Numbered from the stretch's first letter, positions 37,933 to 48,767 are shown. The stretch: 64,000 bases of DNA from Bacteroidota bacterium (GCA_016715505.1 JADJZY010000010.1:1-64000); one strand, 5' to 3'. Notes: a model not told the origin generated them from the sequence alone. Program-made: numbers and translations.

Positions 37933-39923
37933 ATGAAAAAATATTTCTCAATTTTTAGTCTTCTGCTTTGCATTTTATTCTTTGAAAGATCTTCGGCTCA
38001 GGTTTTTTGGTCGGAAAATTTTTCAGGAACCAACGCCTGGAATCTCAATGTGGTGATGGGCTCGGAAGGAAGCGACCCGAATTTTTTGTAGTCAGCGATG
38101 CAGAAGGCGGCGGTATTACTCCTAACCTGGGCACAGCAGGAAGTTGCGGAGTAGCGAACAATGGTAACAATACCTTACACGTTACCAGTAGCTTCAATCC
38201 TTTGGGTGGCGCTTCGTATGATGCGGGCGGATTGTGTGGATTATTTACTTGCCCGATGACCAACCGACGTGCAGAATCTCCCGTAATTAATTGTACCGGA
38301 AAATCCAATATGACTTTAAGTTTTAATTATATCCATAACGGTCAAGGCACTCTCGATAATGCCATCTTGTGGTTTACCAACAACGGGTTTAGTACATGGA
38401 TTGCGATGCCTTTGATACCAAAAACTTCAACAGGATGTGGCGGACAGGGATTATGGACTTCATTCATTTGTCCCATACCAGGCGGGCTGAACAATAGTCC
38501 CAATGTTCAGTTTGCGATACAATGGGTCAACAACGATGATGGAATCGGCACGGATCCTTCTTTTGCGATAGATGACATAACTATATCGAGTGCCTCATCA
38601 AACACCTTAACAACAGCCTTTAATACAAGCAGTTTGTGCCCATGTTCCAACCATTTAGTGACTTATAACTCCAGTGCCACATTTAGTGCCGGAAACATTT
38701 TTACCGCTGAGTTGTCCGACGCCTCTGGAAATTTTAGCAGCCCTACAATTATTGGCACCTTGCCTTCCTTAAATCCGAATGGTACAATTAACTGTACGAT
38801 ACCATGTAATGTGATTCCCGGCAATGGTTATCGCGTTCGAGTTGTTAGTTCTAATGTTGCGATCACAGGCAGCGATAATGGTGGAAATATCGTAATTAAC
38901 AGCACTACACCCACCCAGATGTTTTTAACCCAGAGTCCGGCAGGCTTCATTTGTCAGAATACTATGGTAACATATTTAGTCAGTTTTTCAACACCTGCTT
39001 TACCGTCGATTTCCTGGAAAAAAAATGGGGCTTTGGTGGCATCAAATACAAATTCCTATTCAACCAATATCGTAAATGGAGATGAAGTGATTTGTAAAGT
39101 AGTGTATAACGGCACCTGTCCAAATCCTTCAGAAGATTCCATCATCGCTCAATATTTTAATATTCCACCGCCACCGAATGTGGGCATTTTGGCAAATCCT
39201 TCAAATGTGATTTGTGCTGGTGATAGTATTGCCTTAAGCGGCACCGGTGCAAGTACGTATAATTGGTTTGGCGGGGTGGTGAACGGTCAAACATTTGTTC
39301 CTGCTGCCACAACAACTTATTCTGTTATTGGTGTCGATGCCAATGGATGTACCAATACTTCAAGCACTGTAGTTACCGTGCAAGCCAACAACGGAGGAGG
39401 AATTATTATTTCTTCGAACCCTGCTACTGTGATTGCCGGAAATAATACAACTTATACCGCAGCCCTTACACCTTCCAATCTTACGTCTTATCAAATCAAT
39501 TGGTATAGAAACAACCAATATCTCAGTACTACCAACGCGCCGGTGAATAGTATTTCGTTCACCCCACTGGGCCTACAGGATTCTGTATATGCCTGGTTAA
39601 CGCCCAATGGTTGTTATACCCCGGATAGTTTTAAATCAAATACGATACTGGTTAAAAGCCCCGAAGCAGTTTATGATCCTAATTGGCCATCAAGCATTCG
39701 AGTCTTTCCCAATCCGGGAGATCAGGCATTCAGCATTGAAGGCCTTGAAATTGGAGACCGGATTACATTCAGCGATTTGAGTGGACGCATGATCTATGAT
39801 AATAAGTCGGCCAATGGTTCTCAAATCGTTATTCCATTAAGTGCATACTCAAATGGGCTTTATATCATCTCCTTGTTTAGAGAAGATCGACGACTTCAGC
39901 AAAAATTCATTATTCAGCATTAA
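37933..39923 (+). CDS. T9SS type-A secreted adhesin-like protein, frameshifted near N-terminus
   Basis: The ATG at 37933 starts a signal peptide (MKKYFSIFSLLLCILFFERS, then SAQ) and a mature segment FWSENFSGTNAWNLNVVMGS. At the T6 run 38082-38087 the frame meets TAG; one extra T joins it to the long frame (DPNF-FVVSDAEGGGITPNLG). The rest has a MAM/LamG-like beta region, Ig-like repeats with PPNVGILANPSNVICAGDSI, and a sorting domain (IRVFPNPGDQAFSIEGLEIG to LQQKFIIQH). The full product would be about 663 residues. A surface-exposed role is inferred. Confidence 0.85.
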
Positions 39924-39939
39924 GAAAGCGGAATCTATA

Positions 39940-41415
39940 TTGACCATAAACTTCAATCATCCCAAACTCATATATTTACTGCTAGGCATCCTGCTGGTGC
40001 TGGGTAGCTTCATATTCAGAGACTACGGAATCCCCTGGGACGAAGAAGCGCTCATGATGAATGGGAAGATGTCGTATGATTATTTGTTTCGCGGAGACCC
40101 GTCATTATTCACTTATCCTGACAGAGATTATGGAGTTGCCTTGGAATTGCCCTTGTATATCATTCAAAATTTATTCAGTGACCCAGTAAACATTTTTTAT
40201 TTCAGACATGCCTGTATTCATGTACTCTTTCTATTTGGTTTGTGGGCACTCTATCAATCCGTACTCATTTTGCTTTCAACCCATGGGAGAAAATATCAGT
40301 GGGCTTTATTAGCAGTGATGATGATGGTACTTAGTCCGAGAATTTATGCCGACAGTTTTTATAATGGAAAAGACTTGGTATTGCTCTCCATCACTTGTAT
40401 TCATTTTTACACTTTACTTCGATTATTAAAAAAGCCCAACTATACAAATATTTGTATCCATGCTTTTGTAACTGCCTTTCTGATTGACGTCCGCATACTT
40501 GGGATCATACATCTGACCATCACTTTATGCTGGTTCGTTTATTTAATGGTTGTAGAAAAAGGGCAAGGACTCAAGTGGCTAAAAATGACGGCGGTTTATG
40601 TTTTAATGACGGCTTTGATTCTTTATGTGCTATGGCCCTATCTCTATTCAGATCCTTTGAATCGCTTTATTGAAATTTTTAAAAGCATGGGAGATTTCAG
40701 ATGGAAATTTGATGTGTTGTTTTGTGGAGCCAAAGTCCCTTCTGATCACTTACCTTGGTACTACAGTTTTGTATGGATAGGAGCAACTACTCCGGTAATT
40801 TATTTAATATTTTCTTTGGCCGGAGTCTTTAAAATTCTGTTAGATTTTTTTCGAAAAGGATTAGGTGATAGAAATCAACTACTTTGGATGAGCGCGCTTG
40901 TTTTTATGCTTGCACCCATTTTAGCGGTGATTATATTTCGATCGGTGATTTATGATGGTTGGCGACATCTTTATTTTATCTATCCATTTTTAATCGTTGT
41001 TTCAATTCCAGCTTTCATATCAACATTTAATCGATTGAATAAAATAAAATGGATTGGGGGCATCCTCATCCTTTGTCTCCCCATGTTGAATACTTTGTAT
41101 TTTATGGTGAAGAACCACCCGAATCAACAGGTATATTTTAATGAAATGATGCCCAAGAATCCTGGATATTTATTAACTCATTTCGAAAGAGATTATTGGG
41201 GTTTATCCTACAAAAAAGCATTCGAAATAATGCCTCAAGTGATTCCTGCAGGATATGAGGATACGCTTCAAGTTGTTGTTGAAAATCTTCCGGGAATGTT
41301 CAATTCCCAATTTGTTGACCCTAATTATAAAATTCATGTTTACGAACTTCAAACACTTTCCGATTCGATGAAAAAAACCATGGACTACCTCGTGACCAAT
41401 CATCGTAGAAACTGA
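39940..41415 (+). CDS. GT-C membrane glycosyltransferase-like protein
   Basis: The membrane protein has about ten hydrophobic segments and the first-loop acidic motif FRDYGIPWDEEALMMNGK, as in GT39/ArnT/PMT-like enzymes that transfer sugars from polyprenyl phosphates. The frame is open from 39841 inside the previous gene; the TTG at 39940 (LTINFNHPKL) is preferred because it avoids an 83-bp overlap. The C-terminal soluble end stops at HRRN. One extra A in the AAA at 41409-41411 would add KLKAYLKEMFPKNLEFGYST and end at 41474, so the true C-terminus may be longer. Confidence 0.75.
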   Translation: MTINFNHPKLIYLLLGILLVLGSFIFRDYGIPWDEEALMMNGKMSYDYLFRGDPSLFTYPDRDYGVALELPLYIIQNLFSDPVNIFYFRHACIHVLFLFGLWALYQSVLILLSTHGRKYQWALLAVMMMVLSPRIYADSFYNGKDLVLLSITCIHFYTLLRLLKKPNYTNICIHAFVTAFLIDVRILGIIHLTITLCWFVYLMVVEKGQGLKWLKMTAVYVLMTALILYVLWPYLYSDPLNRFIEIFKSMGDFRWKFDVLFCGAKVPSDHLPWYYSFVWIGATTPVIYLIFSLAGVFKILLDFFRKGLGDRNQLLWMSALVFMLAPILAVIIFRSVIYDGWRHLYFIYPFLIVVSIPAFISTFNRLNKIKWIGGILILCLPMLNTLYFMVKNHPNQQVYFNEMMPKNPGYLLTHFERDYWGLSYKKAFEIMPQVIPAGYEDTLQVVVENLPGMFNSQFVDPNYKIHVYELQTLSDSMKKTMDYLVTNHRRN

Positions 41416-41699
41416 AAGCATACCTTAAAGAAATGTTCCCAAAAAATTTGGAGTTTGGATATTCAACAAAGTGAAGTAGTAGGCATTTATCGATTAGATG
41501 GTCAGATGGACTGCCTTGATTATTAAACCGAAAATTTACAGAAGAAAGGCACGAAGCGATTGCAAATTCTTGGTTCCATAAGCTTACAGTTTTTTTCTGA
41601 TTTTCACTTCCCTTGCCGTTAACGACATTCATTCAGTTTTATCTTCAGAATCTGGAATTTCAGTTACGGCATGGTCCCCAGTGAGATAATCAGTAAGAC

Positions 41700-44600
41700 C
41701 TATTTACTGAATTTTCGGATCAGTTTATGCGCCCCAAAATGAATTTCGATTAAATAGACACCTTGAGGCAATTCTGAAATCTGAATTTGATTCACATGAT
41801 GAAACCCTTTGATTTGTTTGCCTGATAAATCCAAAATTCGAAGTTCATCCGGAACATGCTGACTTTGAATCCAAATCATGTCATTGGCGGGATTGGGATA
41901 AATCGTACAGGCATCATTCACATTTAACGCCTCCACTGCAACGGGTACACAAGAGGGATTATATGCAAAACCCGGTGACCCCTCAGGGCAACCTGCAAAC
42001 CAGTTCGTAGCATTGTTTTGTATTCCCTGATAATTGGCATTCTCAAGCGTTTTTCCGCCTGCATTGGCCGAAACCGGCCATGGAGTGCTTCCCAAATAAC
42101 AAACACTATAACGGATTTTACCGGAAGGGTCATAAAGCTTTACCACATCCTTTGCAGCCTGGAAACCGAAGCCGAAAGGACCCGTTTTATTTTGCACGCT
42201 TGGAAATTGGGTATTAAATTTTGGGGCATCGCTATAGGCTACCAAGTACTGACTGGGAGCCAACATTGTACCAGCCGGAAATGTGAACGCATTTTGATCA
42301 CTACCATCTCTGAGTATCCAGTTACTCAGTGAAATACTTTGATTGCTCTTATTATGTAGTTCCACCCAATCGCCTGCATCCTGTGAAATAGAAGAGGCGT
42401 AGTTTATTTCGGAATAAATTAAATTTTCATTGCAGGGAACATATGCCACACCGGGTGATCCTCCGACACATGAGGCAAACCAGGAAGCTTGATTATTTAA
42501 AGATGCGCTTGCATTACTTAATTGCAAAGTACGTCCGTGTCCATCTGCACTACACTGCCATAGATCACTAAAATTAACGCTAAAGATGAGTTTGTTATTT
42601 TTATCCCGCATCACCAATTTTTGTCCTGCATTACTCAGTTTAAAACATAAGGGTCCATAATAATTATTTACATTGGGATACTGCACTTTAAACTTAGCCG
42701 TGTCTGAGCAAATAACCAATCTGGCTCCGGGTGCTAAAAAAGTATTGGCAGGCAATACACAATATTTTTCATAACGATCTCCATCCAGAATCATGGCATA
42801 GGATAAATCCAATGTGAGATTGCCATAATTATACAATTCTATCCAATCGCCGGCATCCAGTGATGTTTCGCTATGGAAATTAATTTCATCAGGCACTAGG
42901 GTCATGGTATTGACTAAACCGCATCCCTGTGAAACTGGAAACATATTGGCATCCATCCAACTCAGGCGGTTTTGAATCCATGTTTTCATGCTATCAATTT
43001 CTCCTTGCCAGCTATTGGCAACCCAACCGTTGGGCCATACATAATTTCCGATGGTTTGCCATTTGGCCGAATCTCTTTGCGCAGCTTGTTTAAGATAATT
43101 TGTATACGTATCGACCCGATTTAATAAAGATGGAGTGGATAATACACCTTGCCTGAGTTCATACCATCTGCAACTGAGTAAATCTTTGAACCAAGAATCT
43201 TGTAACATTTGATTAATCCACTTGCTACTGCCATCTCCACAGCCCTGATACATTTGCCAGCCTGTTGTCGGATATCCATTACAATAATCCCCGTTACCGA
43301 AACTGAGGTTAAAATCCCACAATGGCATCATCGTGAATCGGCCACATAAACTATTCCGATCCTTGCTCACATAGGTACTTAACCGGAAGCCATCTATATT
43401 GTTGGCGAGTTCGTGAATCAAAAAATAATCTGCAAATGAAAACACATTTGCAAACTTTCTGTAACCCGTTTGAGGATTTGTAAAATTAGGATTCGTGAGT
43501 GACCATTCGAAACTATCCACTGCTGTTTGTAAGTAGTTTTGTTGAGACGCTGTAATCGTATTCCAATTGGGAACATGATTTTGCAAAAAGATTCCATAGT
43601 TATTTGAATACCACCCGCCGCCACTATTCCCAGTTGTTTTATCAATTTTAAAAATATACCCACCGCTTACCGAATCTCCGGTGTTCATGGTGTTGGTTAA
43701 TTTCGCAATATCCACGCGTTCATCATCTCGTTTAATCTTTTCCAACAAAACATAAACGCCTAAATATTCTCCGTTAATAATCAGTTCAAGAAACTGAGCC
43801 CTGGATGAATACCAATTTAAGGCTCTTGCAATATCATGCGCCAGCACATCGCGCATAAAAGATTTATCGGTGTAAGGATTTAGCAAAATCCAATCATGTT
43901 CCTCTGGCATTCCCAAAAGAGAAACATCCAAATCATTTCCTAATACATCCACCGTTGAGAAACCATCAGGCATTTTGGGAAATCCTTGCGAAGATGAACC
44001 CCGGTATTCAATACTGATTTTGCCATTGTACCCATTAAACGGATCTGAGATACAATTCATGGCACCTACTCCATTGTTTATGATACCCATATCACAAATG
44101 ATACGCGGGTCGTCCACAATAAACTGACCTAATGTATTGATGACCATTAAAGGTAAATTTGAATTGAGTAAGGCAGGTGCAACAAACCAGGCAGGAACAG
44201 GACTATAATTTTGAACGGGATTGTCGATAGCCAGCATTAAAAATGGTCGTGCACTGAGGTCGCTGGATGAGGGTGAAAAATTATGTATTTCAATGGATAG
44301 CACATTGTTCCCATTTTTTAGGGCTGTTTGTATGGTTTGTGCAGAAAGCGTAAAATATTCCGGTGTACCTCCCTGATACATTTGGGCTTCGTGATCCACT
44401 CCGGACAAGTCATTCCACAAGGGATTTGGATTCATCCCTACCCGGGCAATTTCAACACCATTGAGATAAGCCACAAATCCATCGTCATAATCCAGACAGA
44501 AGATCACCGATTCAATTTGTGAGGTATCTACAATATTAAATGCTCTCCGCATATAAAATGAAGTGCTTGGATCCGGGATCAGTGTATTGTCGTCTCCATC

Positions 44601-44840
44601 TCCGTAACCAATTCCACCCATTCCCGTTAACCAACTTGCGTCGTTAAAGTTCGAAGCCTGCCAATTCGCAATATTATTGCTTGGAAGGATATATTTCCAG
44701 GTATTTGTTTCCTGAACCACACTTTCCCAATGGTCGATATTTCCACATTGCGCATACATATTTTCTGTTTGAAAACAAGTAAGGAACAAAAGCAATAAGA
44801 AAAAAAATTGATGCCCTAAATTAAAACGACGTGATTGCAT
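41700..44840 (-). CDS. CotH kinase-like protein with two lamin-tail domains and T9SS sorting domain
   Basis: The 1046-residue protein has a signal peptide, an N-terminal beta region (FCLDYDDGFVAYLNGVEIAR), and a CotH protein-kinase-like domain (SIEYRGSSSQGFPKMPDGFS; LNPYTDKSFMRDVLAHDIAR; NGEYLGVYVLLEKIKRD; LWDFNLSFGNGD). Two lamin-tail domains follow (DEINFHSETSLDAGDWIELY and SEINYASSISQDAGDWVELH), then a sorting domain (CTIYPNPANDMIWIQSQHVP). CotH of Bacillus phosphorylates spore coat proteins; in Bacteroidota the role of these large secreted forms is unknown. The frame is intact over 3.1 kb. Confidence 0.9.
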   Translation of the reverse strand: MQSRRFNLGHQFFFLLLLFLTCFQTENMYAQCGNIDHWESVVQETNTWKYILPSNNIANWQASNFNDASWLTGMGGIGYGDGDDNTLIPDPSTSFYMRRAFNIVDTSQIESVIFCLDYDDGFVAYLNGVEIARVGMNPNPLWNDLSGVDHEAQMYQGGTPEYFTLSAQTIQTALKNGNNVLSIEIHNFSPSSSDLSARPFLMLAIDNPVQNYSPVPAWFVAPALLNSNLPLMVINTLGQFIVDDPRIICDMGIINNGVGAMNCISDPFNGYNGKISIEYRGSSSQGFPKMPDGFSTVDVLGNDLDVSLLGMPEEHDWILLNPYTDKSFMRDVLAHDIARALNWYSSRAQFLELIINGEYLGVYVLLEKIKRDDERVDIAKLTNTMNTGDSVSGGYIFKIDKTTGNSGGGWYSNNYGIFLQNHVPNWNTITASQQNYLQTAVDSFEWSLTNPNFTNPQTGYRKFANVFSFADYFLIHELANNIDGFRLSTYVSKDRNSLCGRFTMMPLWDFNLSFGNGDYCNGYPTTGWQMYQGCGDGSSKWINQMLQDSWFKDLLSCRWYELRQGVLSTPSLLNRVDTYTNYLKQAAQRDSAKWQTIGNYVWPNGWVANSWQGEIDSMKTWIQNRLSWMDANMFPVSQGCGLVNTMTLVPDEINFHSETSLDAGDWIELYNYGNLTLDLSYAMILDGDRYEKYCVLPANTFLAPGARLVICSDTAKFKVQYPNVNNYYGPLCFKLSNAGQKLVMRDKNNKLIFSVNFSDLWQCSADGHGRTLQLSNASASLNNQASWFASCVGGSPGVAYVPCNENLIYSEINYASSISQDAGDWVELHNKSNQSISLSNWILRDGSDQNAFTFPAGTMLAPSQYLVAYSDAPKFNTQFPSVQNKTGPFGFGFQAAKDVVKLYDPSGKIRYSVCYLGSTPWPVSANAGGKTLENANYQGIQNNATNWFAGCPEGSPGFAYNPSCVPVAVEALNVNDACTIYPNPANDMIWIQSQHVPDELRILDLSGKQIKGFHHVNQIQISELPQGVYLIEIHFGAHKLIRKFSK

Positions 44841-44886
44841 CAGCCTAAATTACAACATTCATTGAAATATACCGATTCCATTCAGT

Positions 44887-46518
44887 TTAAAATTTCCATT
44901 GGATGAGTTTCCATTTTTTATCTGTTAAGGCAATGGCAGTGATTAACCTTTTGACCTGGTCAACATCTATCGCAGGAATAATGGCTGATTCCACGACCTG
45001 GTCACCTTCTTCATTTAAAGTAGTCCGATTCGTTATGATGCCTGAGGCCTCTAATTGAACTTGCATCATTTCTCCGGATTTGACTGCATAATAAGATTTC
45101 AACTCTTTTCCTGCTTTCACATTTTCATTATTGCTGGCGTAATCATTGAAAAACACCCTTGGTGACTTAGTATCCGGCAAAAAATAAAAAGAACGATACT
45201 GATTCCCATAATACAAATTGGGTAGATAATGACGCATACGATAACTATAAAAAGCCGGATAATTTTGAAAAGGTGTTTTTTGCACTTTAGGAATCAGATG
45301 CTGCCGAATCATCGTTCCGTTTTGATCCAATGTTAAAATCGCCACGTCGTTTAAGCTTCCCTGAAAACCGGCGGTATTTTCTACACCCGGCATTATTGTA
45401 TTCATGGTTATACGAAAATTTTCATCTGTAAATGGAAAACGATCGCCATACCCATTGCTGTATTCTTTCTGAATGTTTTCACAAATCACATACATTTGGC
45501 CATCCTGAGCTATCCTTAAATCCACAGGGGTAAGCCTTAGTTTCTCGGACGATTTAAAATGTTTACGTTGCCAGATATTGAGTGAATCCGGATAGAGATT
45601 TCTGAGTTCTACGATATGGCCCGTAGAAATACTGATTTCCGCAAATTGAATAGCATTGGCATTGACAGGAGTGCCTTTTGGTCGTGAGTTGGGTAACTCC
45701 GTCAATAATACATACATTTTTGAATTTACCGGATTATATCCCAGAACACCTGTTCGTGTTCGTCCGGCCAAACCCACAATTGGTTTTATTTCAACCTTCG
45801 ATTTTTGCAAATCACATACGCCCAGAAAAAGATCAAACTCTCCATACTCTCTACTTGGAATATCGCCTCCTCCCAATAAAATATATAGTTGATTCTCTAC
45901 CTTCTCTACACTCAATAGATTATGGCTGAATTTGGATTCTATTATTTGTTGAATGGAATCCTGTAAATGATTCTTTGAATCGAAATGAAAAACATTGATA
46001 GATTTTGTGTTCGTCTTGCCATATCCTTCAACTGAAATAACCACGTAATAGTCAGCTCTTCGTTCTTGTTGATAAACAAACACTTGACCACTTATTTCGT
46101 TGACCGCTTCATTCAAAAGTACTTTTTCTTCACCCCAGGTTCCGGTCTTCAAATCAAATATTACTGTTGCAATCAAGGGTTTATGATCTTGCATTCCATT
46201 CTTCCGGTAGGTTTTTTCAAACACAACCACAAGAGAAGACTCTGTTTCAATAATTTTATAAACATTTACAAAGCCATACTTTTTATCTACGGTAAAAGTT
46301 TGTTCAGCTTTTGGTTGCAGTCCCTCGTCAAATAACTGACAACTAAATTCTCGTCCATCACAAACAATCAAGGCTGTTTGCCCATTCGCACAATGATTGA
46401 GTTTAATTGCACCCATCGACTTTTCTTTGAACGCAGGACCACTTTTCAGGAATGATAATTGGGCTGATGCCGGATAGATGATTAGGCCTAGCAAAAGGCT
46501 ATAAATAAGTCGTTTCAT
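44887..46518 (-). CDS. Secreted protein of unknown function (543 residues)
   Basis: A signal peptide (MKRLIYSLLLGLIIYPASAQ) is followed by a beta-rich sequence with repeats of the form YKIIETESSLVVVFEKTY and VEKVENQLYILLGGGDIP, which look like propeller blades. No catalytic motif or T9SS sorting domain is seen, so a periplasmic or lipoprotein-free secreted state is likely. It lies 20 bp upstream-adjacent to the 241-residue unknown on the same strand, probably one operon. I do not recognise the family. Confidence 0.7.
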   Translation of the reverse strand: MKRLIYSLLLGLIIYPASAQLSFLKSGPAFKEKSMGAIKLNHCANGQTALIVCDGREFSCQLFDEGLQPKAEQTFTVDKKYGFVNVYKIIETESSLVVVFEKTYRKNGMQDHKPLIATVIFDLKTGTWGEEKVLLNEAVNEISGQVFVYQQERRADYYVVISVEGYGKTNTKSINVFHFDSKNHLQDSIQQIIESKFSHNLLSVEKVENQLYILLGGGDIPSREYGEFDLFLGVCDLQKSKVEIKPIVGLAGRTRTGVLGYNPVNSKMYVLLTELPNSRPKGTPVNANAIQFAEISISTGHIVELRNLYPDSLNIWQRKHFKSSEKLRLTPVDLRIAQDGQMYVICENIQKEYSNGYGDRFPFTDENFRITMNTIMPGVENTAGFQGSLNDVAILTLDQNGTMIRQHLIPKVQKTPFQNYPAFYSYRMRHYLPNLYYGNQYRSFYFLPDTKSPRVFFNDYASNNENVKAGKELKSYYAVKSGEMMQVQLEASGIITNRTTLNEEGDQVVESAIIPAIDVDQVKRLITAIALTDKKWKLIQWKF

Positions 46519-46538
46519 AATAAGTATAAGTTCTGATT

Positions 46539-47264
46539 TTATTTTGTCAACATTTTTAAATAATACCTTGTTTTATTTTCCAGTAAAACCCATTCGTTAT
46601 CCATCAACATTTCCGTTTCAAGCATCATCATTGCGCCACCAGACATTCGAATCTTGACCTGTTTTTTTTCTATTTCAATTAAACAATCGTTCGTATAAAC
46701 GGAATCTGCATTATGCATGGTAATCGTACCATTGTATAAATCGCTGGATGTTTTTTGTTTAACCTGAAGCTGTTTCAAATAAAATTTTGCAGGAGTATAT
46801 TCAGGATCTGTTTTTTTATAACAGGTCCATTTACCCAACATTTCCTGCTGATAAATTCCAGCCTTTTTTTCTTCTTCCAATCCTGGTATCTTTTTATGGA
46901 TGGGTGCTTCTGAAAATTCAGTCACCTTCTTCATCACATGAATACCAGCATCATCACTGAATCGGAATTCATTGTTGGACACAGATTCAATTTCAAGTGT
47001 TCGGTTTTTAAAAACAATTTCATCCTTTTTCCGCAGCGCATTTCCTAAAAGCGTAGGACCCAAATGGAAACGCATCATCATGTAGGAATCTTCGCGAATT
47101 TCCATACGAAGGGTATCGCTGAACTCTATTGATTTTTTCTTTTTAAACCGAGCGGTCTCTTCCCACTTACCGGCAACATCAGTGAGGATATTTTCAGAAT
47201 CTGTTTCAACCTGTCCCCAAAGGGAAACCGGCAGGAACATCATGAACAACAGTACTTTTTTCAT
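46539..47264 (-). CDS. Secreted protein of unknown function (241 residues)
   Basis: A signal peptide (MKKVLLFMMFLPVSLWGQ) precedes a beta-strand-rich, lysine-rich sequence that repeats the theme GKWEETARFKKKKSIEFSDT and GKWTCYKKTDPEYTPAKFYL, resembling two lipocalin-like (GKW) halves. It lies directly upstream of the 543-residue unknown. Function is unassigned; lipocalin similarity is inferred only from the GKW pattern. Confidence 0.65.
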   Translation of the reverse strand: MKKVLLFMMFLPVSLWGQVETDSENILTDVAGKWEETARFKKKKSIEFSDTLRMEIREDSYMMMRFHLGPTLLGNALRKKDEIVFKNRTLEIESVSNNEFRFSDDAGIHVMKKVTEFSEAPIHKKIPGLEEEKKAGIYQQEMLGKWTCYKKTDPEYTPAKFYLKQLQVKQKTSSDLYNGTITMHNADSVYTNDCLIEIEKKQVKIRMSGGAMMMLETEMLMDNEWVLLENKTRYYLKMLTK

Positions 47265-47314
47265 ATTTGGTTTTTGATTAAATTTTTGAAAACAAAAGAT
47301 TCAACCCATAAAAA

Positions 47315-47333
47315 AACCGGAATCATTCCGGTT
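47315..47333 (-). terminator. Terminator after accC
   Basis: An 8-bp stem (AACCGGAA / TTCCGGTT) with a 3-base loop is followed on the minus strand by seven T residues. It lies 10 bp past the accC stop and would end the efp-accB-accC transcript. Confidence 0.85.
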
Positions 47334-47342
47334 GAGTATTTT

Positions 47343-48680
47343 TTATTTGAGCTGAAAAGTATCCATGAATTTCGTGGTAAAATTACCCTTTCTGAAATCC
47401 TCATTTTGCATGAGTTGTTGGTGGAAAGGAATGGTGGTTTTAATGCCCTCAATCACATACTCACTTAAAGCCCTACTCATAGTATTAATTGCTTCGTCAC
47501 GCGTTTGCGCAACAGCAATAATTTTAGCAATCATAGAATCATAGTAAGGTGGAATGGTATATCCGGCATAAATATGTGAGTCGATACGAACACCATGTCC
47601 TCCGGGTGTATGGAGTACGGTAATTTTTCCGGGTGATGGTCTGAAGTCATTATAAGGATCTTCCGCATTGATTCTGCATTCAATGGCATGCATATTCGGT
47701 TCATAATTTTTACCGGAAATTGGCACACCACCTGCAATTTTTATTTGTTCTTTGATGAGATCATAATTGATGACTTCCTCCGTTACACAATGCTCCACCT
47801 GAATACGGGTATTCATTTCCATGAAATAAAAATTCCGGTGTTTATCAACTAAAAATTCGATGGTACCCACGCCTTCATAGCTGATTGCACTGGCAGCCTT
47901 GATTGCGGCATCGCCCATTTTTTGTCGTAATTCAGGTGTCATAAATGGCGAAGGACTTTCCTCCACCAATTTCTGATGACGTCGCTGAATCGAGCAATCA
48001 CGTTCACTCAGGTGACAAACTTTTCCAAACTGATCACCGGCCACCTGTATTTCAATATGACGGGGTTCCTCCACAAATTTCTCCATGTAGATTCCATCAT
48101 TTTTAAACGATGTGGCAGCCTCCATTTTAGCAGACTCGTATGCTTTTTCCATTTCCTCCGCCTTCCAGACGATACGCATCCCTTTACCACCACCGCCAGC
48201 AGTGGCTTTAATCATGACCGGGTAACCCATTTTCTTGGCTTCCTTTTTGGCATGCTCAATACTTTCCAGAAGACCTTCACTGCCTGGCACAACCGGCACA
48301 CCTGCACGTATCATGGTTTCCTTGGCGGTAATTTTATCGCCCATGGCATTGATCATTTCCGGCGTCGGGCCAATAAATTTAATTTTATATTGTCCGCAGA
48401 TTTCGGCGAATTTGGCATTCTCAGCCAAAAATCCATATCCCGGGTGAATGGCATCTGCATTCGTAATTTCTGCAGCGGCCATCAAATGGGGAATATTTAA
48501 ATAAGAGTCAGAACCCGCAGGTTTCCCGATACAAACGGCTTCATCTGCAAAACGTACATGCAGACTATCCTTATCGGCGGTTGAATATACGGCCACCGTT
48601 GGAATACCCATTTCCTTGCAGGTACGAATAACCCTTAAGGCAATTTCTCCACGGTTGGCAATCAGAATTTTTTTAAACAT
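47343..48680 (-). CDS. accC: Biotin carboxylase subunit of acetyl-CoA carboxylase
   Basis: AccC carboxylates the biotin carried by AccB using ATP and bicarbonate. The ATG at 48678-48680 (MFKKILIANRGEIALRVIRT) is preferred to the open start at 48731, giving 445 residues, the family norm. The ATP-grasp glycine loop KATAGGGGKGMRIVW, the carboxybiotin-site region EMNTRIQVEHCVTEEV, and SERDCSIQRRHQKLVEESPS are present. It lies downstream of accB. Confidence 0.96.
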   Translation of the reverse strand: MFKKILIANRGEIALRVIRTCKEMGIPTVAVYSTADKDSLHVRFADEAVCIGKPAGSDSYLNIPHLMAAAEITNADAIHPGYGFLAENAKFAEICGQYKIKFIGPTPEMINAMGDKITAKETMIRAGVPVVPGSEGLLESIEHAKKEAKKMGYPVMIKATAGGGGKGMRIVWKAEEMEKAYESAKMEAATSFKNDGIYMEKFVEEPRHIEIQVAGDQFGKVCHLSERDCSIQRRHQKLVEESPSPFMTPELRQKMGDAAIKAASAISYEGVGTIEFLVDKHRNFYFMEMNTRIQVEHCVTEEVINYDLIKEQIKIAGGVPISGKNYEPNMHAIECRINAEDPYNDFRPSPGKITVLHTPGGHGVRIDSHIYAGYTIPPYYDSMIAKIIAVAQTRDEAINTMSRALSEYVIEGIKTTIPFHQQLMQNEDFRKGNFTTKFMDTFQLK

Positions 48681-48767
48681 GTTTGGTGTTTTTAACACAT
48701 GGAATGAGGCTTCACATGATGCCGGTTCCATGTCAAATATTCAGGCTGCTTTGGGCCGCCCAATCGT

